NCBI GenBank assembly: GCA_036519295.1
Contig: DATDLN010000046.1
Coordinates: 1-64,000, forward strand
DNA: 64,000 nucleotides
Direction of reading: 5' to 3'
Source: JACVRW01 sp036519295
GTDB lineage: Bacteria > Actinomycetota > Thermoleophilia > Solirubrobacterales > Thermoleophilaceae
Under the pieces are notes generated by a model, which saw nothing but the letters and a program-made list of their open reading frames with translations, did not search any database and was not told the DNA's origin. Shown one piece after another: positions 48,550-59,645 of this stretch (positions within the stretch are counted from its first letter, which is position 1; every line of letters begins with the position of its first letter). A program made the translations under genes and the position numbers.

Positions 48550-50481
48550 CTATCCGGCCACCCGCTCCAGCAGCGCCACGCCCCAGTCGGGCAGCGCGAG
48601 GCGCTCGAAGGCCACCCGGGCGGGAAGATCGAGCTCTTCCCCGGTGAGGACGTTGCGCCAGCGGCCGGCGGGAGCCTCGAATCGCGCAGAGTGGCCGTCG
48701 GGCCGAACCGCCGTCGCCGCGAGCACGGCCGGGGGGTCGCCGCGAAGGTATGCGCAGCAGGCCTCGCCGGCCTCAATCGGCGTGTAGGCGCCGGCGAACG
48801 TCTCGGGGCGGCGCGCGCGCAGCGCGAGCGCGCGCTCGATCAGGTGCAGCTTGATCGTCTCGCGCTCCGGAGGGGCACCGGCCCGCAGCTCCCTGAGCGC
48901 CTCGCGGCGGCGGTCCCAGTCCACCGGCCTCCGGTTGTCCGGGTCCACCAGCGACAGCGCCCACAGCTCGTCGCCCTGGTAGATGTCCGACACCCCGCGG
49001 GACGTCAGCTTGAGAAGCGTCTGACCGAGGGCGGAACGCTCGCCGGCGCGGGCGACGCGCTCGGCGAACGGCTCGAGCTCGTCGAGGAAGGCGCGATTCG
49101 AGTACAGCCCGCGGCACCAGTCGCGCACGCGGCGCTCGTACTCGAGGTCCGGCTCCACCCAGTTCGTGTTCACCTTGGCCTCGCGCAGCGCTTTCTGCAC
49201 GTACGCCTCCAGCCGGTCGAGCTCGAGCGGCCAGGCGCCGACCAGCGTCTGGAGGATCAGGTAGCCCTCATTCCAACTCGGCGGCCGGAGCTCGCGCCAG
49301 CGGCGCACGTGGTCGGCCCATTCCCCCGCCATGCCCGCGAGCGCGCCGATGCGGGCCCGCACGTCTCCGCTGCGTTTCGTGTCGTGTGTCTGCGTCACGA
49401 GGAGCCCTCGCGGCGCCCGTTCCAGGCAGCCGGCGTGGAATTGCTCCACGGAGATCCCGAAGCGCGACGGGTCGCCGCCCACCTCGTTCAGCGCGAGCAG
49501 CCGGATGTAGCGGTAGAAGGCGGTGTCCTCGATGCCCTTGGCCATCACGGCCGGCGTCGTCTGCTGGAAGCGAGTCACGAACTCGCCGCCTGCGAGAAGG
49601 ACGTCCCGCAGCGGGTTGCCGGCGAGCGCCTCGCGATCGGCGGCCTCCACCGGAGGGATGTACGTGCGGTACACGGGCAGCGAGGCAAGTGCGCGCTCGA
49701 GGTCGGGGGAGTCGTAGAGGCGCCGCAGCCGCTCGACCTCGGGAACGAACGTGGTCTGGACCTGTTCCAGCTTGGGCGCCACCGGGTCGTATGAGTCCCC
49801 GTACAGCTCGGTGAGAGGCTCCTCGCCGGCCGGGTCGACGAACAGCGCCGCGGCGTCGTTCAAGAACTCGTAGCCCACGGTTCCCTCGACGGGCCAGTCG
49901 CGCAGCCGCTCTCCCGGATCGAGGATCTTCTCGACCCAGACGTGCTCCGCGCCCTCGGCGCGCAGGTGGCGCAGGTAGCCGGCGGGGTCGGCGAGCCCGT
50001 CCGGATGGTCTATGCGCAGCCCGTACACGAGCCCCTCCCGCACGAGCCGCAGCGCCAGCCGGTGCGTCTCGGCGAACACCTCGGGGTCCTCCTGGCGCAC
50101 GCCCGCGAGGTGATCGATGTCGAAGAAGCGGCGATGGCGCCCGGTCGCCGGATCGATGTCGAAGAAGCGCTCGCGGAGCGCGGGATCCGACCAAAAGGGG
50201 TTCTCGTCCGAGGCGGCCATGTGGTTGGGGACGATGTCGAGGATCACGCCGAGGCCGGCTTCGGTAAGCGCACGAAATTCGCGCTCGCCGCCGAGTTCGT
50301 CGGAGATCCGGGTCGGATCGGTCACGTCGTAGCCGTGCGACGAGCCCGGGCACGCCTGGAACGACGGCGACAGGTAGAGGTGGCTTACACCAAGGTCGCG
50401 CAGGTACGGGACGAGCGCGCGGGCCGCCGCGAAGTCGAGATCGGTCCCGAGCTGGAGTCGGTAGGTGGCGCGCAGGCTCAC
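48550..50481 (-). CDS. treY: Malto-oligosyltrehalose synthase, compact form
   Basis: 643 residues from the GTG at 50481. SLRATYRLQLGTDLDFAAA is the TreY hallmark. GVSHLYLSPSFQACPGSSHGYDV, ILDIVPNHMA, GLRIDHPDGLADP (nucleophile Asp), EKILDPGERL (acid/base Glu) and TQTHDTKRSGDVRARI follow. TreY is usually 720-850 residues. Here FFDIDPATG leads directly to HRRFFDIDHLAG, skipping the roughly 90-residue domain-B-like insertion found in relatives. It turns the reducing end of a maltodextrin into a trehalosyl unit. It overlaps treX by 4 bases. Confidence 0.93.
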   Translation of the reverse strand: MSLRATYRLQLGTDLDFAAARALVPYLRDLGVSHLYLSPSFQACPGSSHGYDVTDPTRISDELGGEREFRALTEAGLGVILDIVPNHMAASDENPFWSDPALRERFFDIDPATGRHRRFFDIDHLAGVRQEDPEVFAETHRLALRLVREGLVYGLRIDHPDGLADPAGYLRHLRAEGAEHVWVEKILDPGERLRDWPVEGTVGYEFLNDAAALFVDPAGEEPLTELYGDSYDPVAPKLEQVQTTFVPEVERLRRLYDSPDLERALASLPVYRTYIPPVEAADREALAGNPLRDVLLAGGEFVTRFQQTTPAVMAKGIEDTAFYRYIRLLALNEVGGDPSRFGISVEQFHAGCLERAPRGLLVTQTHDTKRSGDVRARIGALAGMAGEWADHVRRWRELRPPSWNEGYLILQTLVGAWPLELDRLEAYVQKALREAKVNTNWVEPDLEYERRVRDWCRGLYSNRAFLDELEPFAERVARAGERSALGQTLLKLTSRGVSDIYQGDELWALSLVDPDNRRPVDWDRRREALRELRAGAPPERETIKLHLIERALALRARRPETFAGAYTPIEAGEACCAYLRGDPPAVLAATAVRPDGHSARFEAPAGRWRNVLTGEELDLPARVAFERLALPDWGVALLERVAG

Positions 50482-52592
50482 GCGGCTCGCCGCAGGACGA
50501 GCACCGAGCGGGCGACCACGCTTACCTCATCGCGGGTGCGCGCCGAGTAGAGCCCGCGCTCCTGGTCGGGCTCGCCCGTCGACAGCTCGAGCTCCCAGAG
50601 CAGGCCGAAGCGGCGCGACGGCATCCGGAAGGTCACGTCTTCGGCGCTCGCGTTGAAGAGGACGAGGAAGGAGTCGTCCTCCACGCGTTCGCCGTGCTCG
50701 CCCGGCGAGGTGATCTCGCGTCCGTTCAGGAACACGCCCACCAAGTGGCCGTCGGGCCGCTCCCAGTCCCGCCGGGTCATCCGGCGGCCGTCGGGACGAA
50801 ACCACCATGCGTCGGGCGCGCCCGAGCCCATGCGATCCTCACCGGTCAGGAACGCGCGCCGGCGGAACACCGCATGCTCGCGGCGCAGCCTGATCAGGCG
50901 GCGCGCGAACTCCCGCAGGCGGCGCCCGGGCTCGCCGTGGTCCCAGTCGAACCAGGAGATCTCGTTGTCCTGGCACCAGGCGTTGTTGTTGCCTCGCTGG
51001 GTGCGGCCGAACTCGTCGCCGCCGAGCAGCATCGGCACGCCGTGGGACAGCAGCAGCGTCGTGAGGAAGTTGCGCTGCTGGCGCGGGCGCAGGGCATTCA
51101 CCTCGGGGTCGTCGGTCTCGCCCTCCACGCCGCAGTTCCAGCTCCGGTTGTCGTTGGTGCCGTCGGCGTTGCCCTCGAGATTGGCCTCGTTGTGCTTCTC
51201 GTTGTAGGAGACGAGGTCGCGGAGGGTGAAGCCGTCGTGCGCCGTCACGAAGTTGATGGACGCGAACGGGCTGCGGCCGTCGGACTCGTACAGATCGCTC
51301 GAGCCGGTGAAGCGGCGCGCGAACTCGGCCGCGCTTGCGTAGCCGCGCCAGAAATCGCGCATCGTGTCGCGGTAGATCCCGTTCCACTCGGTCCACAGGA
51401 CCGGGAAGTTCCCGACCTGGTAGCCGCCCGGCCCTACGTCCCAGGGCTCGGCGATCAGCTTGACCTGGGAGAGCAGCGGGTCCTGGTGGATCGTGTCGAA
51501 GAACGCCGAGAGGCGGTCGACGTCGTAGAACTCGCGCGCGAGCGCCGATGCGAGGTCGAAGCGGAAGCCGTCCACGTGGCACTCGGCGACCCAGTACCGC
51601 AGCGAGTCCATGATCAGCCGCAGCACGCTGGGATGAACCGGATTGAGGCTGTTGCCGGTGCCCGTGAAGTCCATGTAGAAGCGCGGCTCGTCGGGCATGA
51701 GGCGGTAGTACGAAGAGTTGTCGACGCCCTTGAACGAGAGCATCGGGCCGAGGTGGTTCCCCTCCGCCGTGTGGTTGTAGACGACGTCGAGGATCACCTC
51801 GATGCCCGCCCGGTGAAGCGCCTTGACCATGCCCTTGAACTCGCGCACCTGCTCGCCGCGCATGCCGGTTGCCGCGTAGCCGGCGTGCGGCGCGAGGTAG
51901 CCGATCGAGCTGTAGCCCCAGTAGTTGGTCAGGCCGCGTCCGACGAGGAAGCTCTCGTCCACGATGTGATGCACGGGCATCAGCTCCACCGCGGTGACGC
52001 CCAGCGAGGTCAGGTACTCGATCGCCGCCTCCGATGCGAGACCCGCGTAGGTCCCGCGCAGGTCCTCGCGCACGTCGGGGTGGCGCATCGTGAAGCCGCG
52101 GACGTGCGTCTCGTAGATGACCACGTCCGACCAAGGAGTGCCGGGCCGGCGGTCGCCCTCCCAGTCGAAGCCGGTGTCCACCACCACGGAGCGTGGTACG
52201 GCGTCGGCCGAGTCCTCGTCGTCGGCCTCCAGGTCCGCCGTGTCGGTCCCGTCCGGCGTGTAGGGAAAGACGTTTGCGCGGTCCCAGCGGACGGGGCCGT
52301 CGATCGCCTTGGCGTAGGGGTCGATCAGCAGCTTGGCGGGGTTGAAGCGGCGCCCCTCCTCCGGCTCGTAGGGCCCGTGCACCCGGTAGCCGTAGCGCTG
52401 GCCGGGACCGACCCCGGGCAGGTAGCCATGCCAGTTGAACGCGGTGCGTTCGGTCAGCTCCAGACGGCGCTCCTCGTCGAACAGCCACAGCTCGACTCGC
52501 TCGGCGTGCTCGGAGAAGAGCGAGAAGTTCGTGCCCTGTCCGTCCCAGGTCGCCCCCAGCGGGAACGGCCGCCCCGGCCAGATCTCGCTCAC
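50478..52592 (-). CDS. glgX: Glycogen debranching enzyme (isoamylase type)
   Basis: 704 residues from the GTG at 52592, the usual length for GlgX/TreX. WPGRPFPLGATWDGQGTNFS begins the N-terminal CBM48 domain. ILDVVYNHTAEG, VDGFRFDLASAL (nucleophile Asp), LIAEPWDVGPGGYQ (Glu) and FVTAHDGFTLRDLV are the four GH13 motifs. It removes alpha-1,6 branches, giving linear chains for TreY and GlgE-linked turnover. It lies between treZ (52-base gap) and treY (4-base overlap), as in classical treXYZ clusters. Confidence 0.95.
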   Translation of the reverse strand: MSEIWPGRPFPLGATWDGQGTNFSLFSEHAERVELWLFDEERRLELTERTAFNWHGYLPGVGPGQRYGYRVHGPYEPEEGRRFNPAKLLIDPYAKAIDGPVRWDRANVFPYTPDGTDTADLEADDEDSADAVPRSVVVDTGFDWEGDRRPGTPWSDVVIYETHVRGFTMRHPDVREDLRGTYAGLASEAAIEYLTSLGVTAVELMPVHHIVDESFLVGRGLTNYWGYSSIGYLAPHAGYAATGMRGEQVREFKGMVKALHRAGIEVILDVVYNHTAEGNHLGPMLSFKGVDNSSYYRLMPDEPRFYMDFTGTGNSLNPVHPSVLRLIMDSLRYWVAECHVDGFRFDLASALAREFYDVDRLSAFFDTIHQDPLLSQVKLIAEPWDVGPGGYQVGNFPVLWTEWNGIYRDTMRDFWRGYASAAEFARRFTGSSDLYESDGRSPFASINFVTAHDGFTLRDLVSYNEKHNEANLEGNADGTNDNRSWNCGVEGETDDPEVNALRPRQQRNFLTTLLLSHGVPMLLGGDEFGRTQRGNNNAWCQDNEISWFDWDHGEPGRRLREFARRLIRLRREHAVFRRRAFLTGEDRMGSGAPDAWWFRPDGRRMTRRDWERPDGHLVGVFLNGREITSPGEHGERVEDDSFLVLFNASAEDVTFRMPSRRFGLLWELELSTGEPDQERGLYSARTRDEVSVVARSVLVLRRAA

Positions 52593-52644
52593 GGCTGAGC
52601 CTCCGCCGAGGCGCGCCGGAGGCGAAGGAGTGAGCGATCAACGC

Positions 52645-54300
52645 TCACCTGATCAGCGCTCCGGCCAGCGGGGGGAGGACCACGGCGCCGTCGTCGAGCT
52701 CGCTCGTGTGTGTGGCCAGCACGATCTCGCCGCCTGCGACCGGCACCCGCCGCGGCTCACCCCCGAAATTCATCGCCAGCTCGCACCGGCCGCGGCGCAC
52801 TCGCAGCCAGCGCTCGGCCTCGTCGAAGGCGGTTTCAGGATCGTCGCGTGACAGCTCGCGGCGTGCCCGCAGCAGCTGCCGGTAGAGCGAAGTGAGGGCG
52901 GGATCCTCGCGGCGGGTGAGTTTCGAGCGCTCGAAGGTCTCGGGCGCCTGCGGGTCCGGCAGCTCCTCGCCGAAAGCCGCGAAGGCCGCGAACTCCTTGC
53001 GCCTGCCCTCGATCGTGGCCCGCGCGATGCGCTTCTCGATGTGATCGGTGAAGAACTGGAAGGGCGCCTCCTCGCCGTACTCCTCGCCCATGAACAAGAG
53101 CGGCGTGAACGGCGACAGCAGCGTGCAGAACGCGGCGAGCGGCCGCGCCTCGGCGGGCATGCGGTCCCCGAAAGCGCGGTTGCCGACCTGATCGTGGTTC
53201 TGGGAGAAGACCACGAACTGTTCGGGAGCGAGGTCGTCGGCCGGGGCGCCGACGCGGCGGCGTCGCACCTCGGACCAGACGCCGTCGTAGACGAAGGGGC
53301 GGTGGAAGGCCTTCGCGAGCTGTTCCACGTCGCCGAAGTCGCGGTAGTAGCCCTCTTGCTCGCCCGTGAGCAGGACACGGAGCGCGTGGTGGAAGTCGTC
53401 GGCCCACTGGGCGTCCGGGCCGAGGTCGCGCACCGCCCGCGGGTCGTTGCGGTTCGTTTCGAGGATGACGAGCCCGTTCACGCGCGAGGCCAGCTCCGAC
53501 AGCAGATGGCGCGGGCTCGTGTCGATGATCGCGTGCACCGCATCTAGGCGCAGGCCGTCCAGGTGGTAGTCGCGCATCAGGCCGGCGGCGCTCTGAAGCG
53601 CCCATTCGCGCACGCCGTCGCAGCCCGCGTCGTCGTAGTTGATCGCCTTGCCCCAGTCGGTCTCGTAGCGCTCGCTGAAGTAGGGCCCGAAGGCCTTGAG
53701 GGTCCGCACCCCCGACGCGCCGACGTGATTGAGCACGAGGTCGAGCACCACTCCGACGCCCTCGGCGTGGGCGGCGTCCACCAGCCGGCTCAGCCCCTCG
53801 GGGCCGCCGTAGGCGTGATGGGGCGCCCGAAGGTAGACGCCGTCGTAGCCCCAGCCGCGCACCCCGGGGAACTCTGACACGGGCATCAGCTCGATCGCGG
53901 TCACCCCGAGCTCCCGCAGGGAGCGCAGATGCGGGATCACCCCGTCGAACGTGCCCTCCGCGCTGAAGGTACCCACGTGCAGCTCGTACAGGACCAGGTC
54001 TTGCAGCTGCACGCCTGCCCAGTCGTGGTCCGTCCAGCGGAATGCTGATGTATCCACGACGCGCGATGGCCCGCGCAGGCCCTTCGGCTGATGGCGCGAC
54101 ATCGGGTCTGGATGGCGGCGGCCGTCGAGGACGAGCCAGTAGTCATCCCCCGGCGCGAGGTCGAGTACTCCCTCCCAGATTCCGTAGCCCGCGAGTTGGA
54201 GGTGATCGACTGTGTGGGCCCGGGGCGCCCACACACGGACCTCCACCCCGCCCTCCGGCCGGGGTGTCGCCCCCAGGGGGCGCTCGAAGGGGTATTTCAC
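52645..54300 (-). CDS. treZ: Malto-oligosyltrehalose trehalohydrolase
   Basis: 551 residues from the GTG at 54300, overlapping the glgB stop (GTGA). The N-terminal domain reads YPFERPLGATPRPEGG ... VRVWAPRAHTVDHL. The catalytic barrel has VVLDLVLNHVGASG, LDGLRLDAVHAII (nucleophile), ILETNRNDPR (Glu), and SQNHDQVGNRAFGDR. It hydrolyses the terminal trehalose from TreY products. An open frame continues far upstream within glgB, but it has no family character. An inverted repeat TGAGCG/CGCTCA surrounds the stop codon and may slow or separate transcription towards glgX. Confidence 0.94.
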   Translation of the reverse strand: MKYPFERPLGATPRPEGGVEVRVWAPRAHTVDHLQLAGYGIWEGVLDLAPGDDYWLVLDGRRHPDPMSRHQPKGLRGPSRVVDTSAFRWTDHDWAGVQLQDLVLYELHVGTFSAEGTFDGVIPHLRSLRELGVTAIELMPVSEFPGVRGWGYDGVYLRAPHHAYGGPEGLSRLVDAAHAEGVGVVLDLVLNHVGASGVRTLKAFGPYFSERYETDWGKAINYDDAGCDGVREWALQSAAGLMRDYHLDGLRLDAVHAIIDTSPRHLLSELASRVNGLVILETNRNDPRAVRDLGPDAQWADDFHHALRVLLTGEQEGYYRDFGDVEQLAKAFHRPFVYDGVWSEVRRRRVGAPADDLAPEQFVVFSQNHDQVGNRAFGDRMPAEARPLAAFCTLLSPFTPLLFMGEEYGEEAPFQFFTDHIEKRIARATIEGRRKEFAAFAAFGEELPDPQAPETFERSKLTRREDPALTSLYRQLLRARRELSRDDPETAFDEAERWLRVRRGRCELAMNFGGEPRRVPVAGGEIVLATHTSELDDGAVVLPPLAGALIR

Positions 54301-56516
54301 TCGGGAACCAGCCAGACGACACCGAGCGGAGGCAGGGTGACCTCTGCCGAGAACGGCTGCTCGTGCCAGCCGATCGGCTCCGCCTCGATGCCGCCGAGGT
54401 TGCCGCTCTCGGAGCCGCCGTAGAAGCCGGAGTCCGTGTTGATCGCCTCGCGCCAGCGGCCCGAGCGCGGCAGGCCGAGCCGGTACCCGGGACGCGGCGC
54501 GGGCGAGAGGTTCGCCACGCAAACGAGCACCCGCTCCCCGTTCTTCGAGGCGCGGGCGAAGGCGAGCACGTTCGCGCCTGCGTCGTTCGCCTCGAGCCAC
54601 CAGAAGCCGGCCGGGTCGAAGTCCTGCTCGTATAGCGCCGGCTCGGAGCGAAGCACACGGTTCAGGTCGCGCACGAGCGCCTGAACGCCGGCGTGCTCCG
54701 GCTGCTCGAGCAGGTGCCAGTCGAGGGAGCGCTCGTGGCTCCACTCCGCCTCCTGAGCGAGCTCGCCCCCCATGAACAGCAGCTTCTTCCCGGGGTGCGC
54801 CCACATGTATGCGTAGAGGGCGCGCAGATTGGCGAGCTTCTGCCAGCGGTCGCCGGCCATCTTGTCGTAGAGCGAGCCCTTGCCATGCACGACCTCGTCG
54901 TGCGACAGCGGCAGCACGAAGTTCTCGGAGAAGGCGTACATGAGGCTGAAGGTGAGCTCGTGGTGGTGGTAGCGGCGGTAGATCGGGTCGCGCTGAAAGT
55001 AGTCGAGCGTGTCGTGCATCCAGCCCATGTTCCACTTGAATCCGAACCCGAGCCCGCCCAGGTAGGTCGGGCGCGACACGCCCGGCCAGGCGGTCGACTC
55101 CTCGGCCACCGAGAGGATGCCGGGCTCGCGCCGGTGGAGCACCTCGTTCAGCTCCTTCAGGAAGCGCACCGCGTCGAGGTCCTCGTTGCCCCCGTACTCG
55201 TTCGGGACCCATGCGCCCTCGGGCCTCGAGTAGTCGAGGTAGAGCATCGAGGCGACGGCGTCCACGCGCAGCCCGTCGGTGTGGTATTCGCGCGGCCAGA
55301 AGAGAGCGCTGGATAGCAGGAAGTTGCGCACCTCGTTGCGCCCGTAGTTGAAGATCAGCGTGCCCCACTCCGGGTGGGCGCCGCGGCGTGGATCCGAATG
55401 CTCGTAGAGCGCGCTGCCATCGAAGCGGGCCAGCGCCCAGTCGTCGCGCGGGAAATGTGCCGGCACCCAGTCGAGAATCACGCCGATGCCGGCCTGGTGC
55501 AGGCGGTCGACGAGCGTCCGGAAGTCGTCGGGGCGGCCGTAGCGCGCCGTGGGGGCGAAGTAGCCCGATACCTGGTAGCCCCAGGAGCCCAGGAACGGGT
55601 GCTCCATCACCGGCAGCAGCTCCACGTGAGTGAAGCCCATGTCGTTCACGTAGGCGGCCAGCTCCTCCGCCAGCTCCGCGTAGGTGAGGGAGCGGTTGCC
55701 CTCCAGCGGGTTGAGCCGCCACGAGCCCAGGTGCACCTCGTAGATCGAGACGGGCTCCTCGTGCGGCCTCGACTCACGCCGCCGCTCCATCCACTCGGCG
55801 TCGCCCCACCGGTGGAGAGGCCGGTGCACCACCGAGTCCGTGCGCGGCGGCACTTGGGTCTGGAAGGCGAACGGGTCGGCCTTCATGCGGATCTCGCCGC
55901 TCTGGGCGAGGATCTCGAATTTGTAGGCGGCGCCCTCCTCGACGCCCGGCAGGAAGATCTCCCATATCCCCGAGGTGCCGAGCGAGCGCATCGGGTTGAG
56001 GCGCCCGTCCCAGCTGTTGAAGTCGCCGACCACGCTCACCGCCCGGGCCGAGGGCCCCCAGACCGCGAAGGCCGTGCCGGTCACCCCCTCGTGCTCGCGC
56101 ACGTGCGCCCCGAGCCGCTCGTAGATGTCCTCGTGACGGCCCTCACCGGCGAGGTGCAGGTCGAGCTCGCCGAAGGTGGGGGGGAAGGCGTACGGATCGA
56201 GCACTGTGAAGGTGTTGCCGTCCGGGTAGCTCACCTCGAGCTCGTAGCGAAGCGGCAGCTCGGCGCCGTCGACCAGGCCCTCGAACAGGCCGGCGGGGTG
56301 GCGCTGCTCGAGGGCGACCGGCTCGCCGCCGTCGAGTCGCGCGAGGACCTTCTCAGCCGCGGGCCGAAACGCACGCAGCACCACGCCGCCGTTCGAGGGA
56401 TGGGCGCCGAGCACGTGATGCGGATCGGCGTGCTCGCGGCGAACGACGAGCTCGATCTCGGAGGCGAGGGCCGAAGCATCCGGCTCGGCCGGATGCGCAG
56501 GGTTCGGCGTCATCAT
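54297..56516 (-). CDS. glgB: 1,4-alpha-glucan branching enzyme
   Basis: 739 residues. The N-terminal half has two beta-sandwich domains: PHHVLGAHPSNGGVVLRAFRP, then FAVWGPSARAVSVVGDFNSWDGR. The GH13 barrel has EPVSIYEVHLGSWR, VILDWVPAHFPRD, DGLRVDAVASMLYLDY (nucleophile), SVAEESTAWPGVS (Glu) and LPLSHDEVVHGKGS. It makes alpha-1,6 branches in glycogen and, with GlgE, in the GlgE-pathway glucan. Overlaps with treZ and the maltokinase gene (4 bases each) place it in the middle of the operon. Confidence 0.96.
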   Translation of the reverse strand: MMTPNPAHPAEPDASALASEIELVVRREHADPHHVLGAHPSNGGVVLRAFRPAAEKVLARLDGGEPVALEQRHPAGLFEGLVDGAELPLRYELEVSYPDGNTFTVLDPYAFPPTFGELDLHLAGEGRHEDIYERLGAHVREHEGVTGTAFAVWGPSARAVSVVGDFNSWDGRLNPMRSLGTSGIWEIFLPGVEEGAAYKFEILAQSGEIRMKADPFAFQTQVPPRTDSVVHRPLHRWGDAEWMERRRESRPHEEPVSIYEVHLGSWRLNPLEGNRSLTYAELAEELAAYVNDMGFTHVELLPVMEHPFLGSWGYQVSGYFAPTARYGRPDDFRTLVDRLHQAGIGVILDWVPAHFPRDDWALARFDGSALYEHSDPRRGAHPEWGTLIFNYGRNEVRNFLLSSALFWPREYHTDGLRVDAVASMLYLDYSRPEGAWVPNEYGGNEDLDAVRFLKELNEVLHRREPGILSVAEESTAWPGVSRPTYLGGLGFGFKWNMGWMHDTLDYFQRDPIYRRYHHHELTFSLMYAFSENFVLPLSHDEVVHGKGSLYDKMAGDRWQKLANLRALYAYMWAHPGKKLLFMGGELAQEAEWSHERSLDWHLLEQPEHAGVQALVRDLNRVLRSEPALYEQDFDPAGFWWLEANDAGANVLAFARASKNGERVLVCVANLSPAPRPGYRLGLPRSGRWREAINTDSGFYGGSESGNLGGIEAEPIGWHEQPFSAEVTLPPLGVVWLVPE

Positions 56517-57866
56517 CGTGCGGGCACCTCGAGCAGGCGCAGGATGCTTGCCACGGGTATCCGTACCCAGTCCGGGCGGTGGTTCAGCTCATAGCGCAGC
56601 TCGTATACCGCCTTCTCCAGCTCGAAGACCGATAGCAGCTGCTCCACGCCCTGTCTTCCGGGCGGCAGCAGCGAGGGATCGGCGAACTGGAGATAGGCCT
56701 CGAGGAACTCCTCCCGGGCGCGCGCCTCCCAATCCTCCGGCGGCGGGACCTCGGATGCCGTGACGGCGTATGCGAACGAGCGCATCATCCCCGCGACGTC
56801 GCGCAGGGGCGAGCGCTTGCGCCGCCGTTCCGGCAGCGTCCGCGCCGGCTCGCCCTCGAAGTCGAGCACCACCCAGCCGCGCCCGGTCAGCATGGTCTGG
56901 CCGAGGTGGTAGTCGCCGTGCGTGCGGATCACCTTGCCCGCCGTGCCGATATGGGTGAGGAGCCGAAGCTGCTCGCGCACCTCCTCGCCGCGCCCGGCGA
57001 TCGGCTCCGCCGCTTCCTCGTCGGGGAGCTCGAAGAAGATCCGCTCGATTTCCTCGTCGACGGTCGCGGTGAGGAGCCCCAGCGACTCGCTGCTCGGCTC
57101 CTCGGGGGCGAAGGCGGGATCGGTCGCGTCCGAGCCGAGCACGGTGTGGAGCTCGCCGGTCACCTCCCCGAGCGAGCGCACCCGGGCGAGGAAGGCGTCG
57201 GGGTCGCTGCCGAGCTCTTGGAGGGCCAGCTCCCAGCCGTCGCGCGCGTCCGGCAGGAACTCCTGCATCACCCCGAGCGTTGCCTCCATCAGGGTGCCGG
57301 TGTACTCGTACCAGCCCGCCAGCGCCGGCACGTTTGCGAACTCGTGCTCCGTGAGGAAGCGCAGCAGCTCGAGCTCCGGATTGATGCCCGCCTCTACGCG
57401 GCGGTAGATCTTGAGCGTCAGGGCGTCGCCGAAGACCACCGAGCTGTTCGACTGCTCGGCGCCCATGGTCCTCACGCCGGCGCCCGATCCCGGATCGTAT
57501 GCGCCCTCCACCCAATGGAACTCGCTCACGGCGTCTTCGGATTCGAGCCGCGCGTCACGGCGCATCAGGTCGAGCAGGGCGAGCGACTGGCCCGGGTCGC
57601 TCAGGGCGTCATATACCGTGAGCCCGTCGGCCTTGGTGATCGCGCCGTTTGCCGCGCCCCTCCGAAATCCGACCGGCACCTGGTACACCTCGTGCGTCCC
57701 GGGCGCAAAGCGAGCTTCCACGAGGACGGATGCAAGCGGCTGCTCGTCGAGGCGCAGCGGGACGACGTCGAGCACTCCCATATGCACGACCTCGCGGGCC
57801 TTGGAGCCGAACCAGCGCTGGGCCAGGACCCATTCCTCGAGCCCCCGCTCGTCCAGCGGCGGCAGG

Positions 57867-57877
<11 letters not shown>
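56513..57877 (-). CDS. mak: Maltokinase (Pep2/Mak type)
   Basis: 454 residues from the ATG at 57877. It is an aminoglycoside-phosphotransferase-like kinase: WVLAQRWFGSKAREV at the start is the maltokinase signature, EQSNSSVVFGDALTLKIYRR carries the ATP-binding Lys, and IRTHGDYHLGQTMLTGRGWVVLDFEGEP holds the catalytic HGDxHxxQ and metal-binding DFE. It phosphorylates maltose from TreS to maltose 1-phosphate, the donor for GlgE. The gene overlaps treS by 11 bases. In some actinobacteria treS and mak are fused; here they are separate but coupled. Confidence 0.95.

Positions 57878-59641
<1,764 letters not shown>

Positions 59642-59645
<4 letters not shown>

Noticed and set aside
54301..55722. TreZ as a fusion with a long N-terminal domain
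   Set aside because: The extension is an alternative frame of glgB; the GTG at 54300 with a GTGA overlap gives a normal TreZ.
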